A DNA stretch of 64,000 nucleotides from Trogon surrucura. Its lineage: Eukaryota; Chordata; Aves; Trogoniformes; Trogonidae. The notes below the pieces were generated by a model. That model worked only from the letters and a program-made list of their open reading frames with translations, had not been told where the DNA came from and ran no database searches. This document shows positions 63,354 to 64,000 of the stretch, one piece after another. The translations under genes and the position numbers were made by a program. Location: positions 125,417,191 to 125,481,190 of the forward strand of contig CM036618.1 in assembly GCA_020746105.1 (NCBI GenBank), in the 5' to 3' direction. The stretch's first letter is position 1, and every line of letters starts with the position of its first letter.

Positions 63354-64000
63354 TTACGAGTGCCAAATAAATGCAGAGTGCTTCTCAATGACAACTGGAA
63401 GAACATCTACTTATTTCAGTTACATTCTTTTTCAAAATAACCAGCTAAAACATGCTGTCTCCGCATTTTAGCGCCTGCCGGAAGCATGGGTCTGCAGTTT
63501 CAGCACGGCTCGATTCTGCTGCCCTCGCACCGGGGTGGTGTTTCTGTACTGACCACTGCCCACCTGCCTGGCTACATGAAGGTCGTGAGAGTGGAAATTA
63601 ATGACTAATGAGGTCATGCAGCCAGCCAGCAGTGAAACATTAACACAAGATTCAGAAGGTACAGCAGTACGAATTAGATAATTCTTTGATTGTTCTGACA
63701 AAAATGCAGCATAATTGTGTTTTTTCTTAGCAAAGGAGCTTCCCAGACACCAGCTTTACGTGCCTCTATAAACACAAAAAATGGAGATGACACTTTAGAA
63801 AGATTTCAGAGTGCTGTGTCTCAGTGTGATTTGTGCTAAGGACAGAGGAAATGGTTAAACTACTGTTTGTGAGAAATAAACAGTTTCCGAACAAATCTAA
63901 AGGATCATAAATTATTTAGGTGATACAGGTGATCCCTTTTTCAGCCAACAACTGTTCACTTGAATAAACTATTTTATCTATGAATTCATATAAAGGGCAA

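Larger units (their letters stand above)
60731..64000 (+). other. FANCL: FANCL intron 7 (5' part, runs off the window)
   Basis: No sequence matching the next part of FANCL (human 'SSLISIYSQFLAAIESLKAF') was seen, so the intron is at least 3.27 kb. It holds the tRNA-Ile SINE (61119-61313), a polypyrimidine tract and a repeat-free, less AT-rich stretch at about 63120-63720 that could be a conserved element. Confidence 0.8.

Noticed and set aside
1-64000. CRISPR arrays, bacterial operons, phage or plasmid features.
   Set aside because: The window is vertebrate nuclear DNA with spliced exons and LINE/SINE repeats; no such structures occur.

Overview
This is vertebrate nuclear DNA, almost certainly from a bird. 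Evidence: dense CR1 (chicken repeat 1) LINE remains with the ATTCTATG-type 3' tail, a tRNA-Ile-derived SINE carrying a CR1 tail, short introns and a CpG-island promoter. Such SINEs are best known from passerines (TguSINE1), so a passerine or close relative is a reasonable but unproven guess.

The only cellular gene recognised is FANCL, the ubiquitin E3 ligase of the Fanconi anaemia DNA-repair pathway. It lies on the + strand, starts in a CpG island at about 47.9-48.7 kb and runs off the right edge. Seven coding exons (48278 to 60730, 534 nt, 178 codons) can be placed, with GT/AG junctions and reading phase closing at every junction. They encode the N-terminal E2-like fold domain and the start of the central substrate-binding domain. 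The rest, including the C-terminal RING domain, is beyond the window. Three E2F consensus octamers and a GC box lie just upstream of the start codon.

Positions 1-47.9 kb look like a gene-poor flank with no convincing coding exon. It holds layered retrotransposon remains: a truncated CR1 (2.2-3.0 kb); a very old CR1/L3-like relic (5.3-6.3 kb); a nearly full-length CR1 with both ORFs recognisable (about 8.2-12.5 kb) that was itself hit by two more CR1 fragments in opposite orientations; a second ancient CR1 relic on the minus strand (25.2 kb); a worn CR1 3' part (27.0-27.4 kb); an L2-like LINE relic not obvious from nucleotide sequence (31.2-31.5 kb); and a CR1 tail (35.2 kb). FANCL introns hold a minus-strand CR1 (49.4-50.2 kb) and the SINE (61.1-61.3 kb).

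The most unusual structure is a perfect 93-bp inverted repeat (16143-16235 and 18172-18264) around 1.94 kb of apparently unique DNA. Also of note: two CR1 copies share the same reading-frame break, the SINE tail matches the subfamily of those copies, and the large CR1 has a disabling change in its reverse transcriptase active site. I found no evidence of a wholly new gene system. Boundaries of old repeats are approximate because they were judged by eye.
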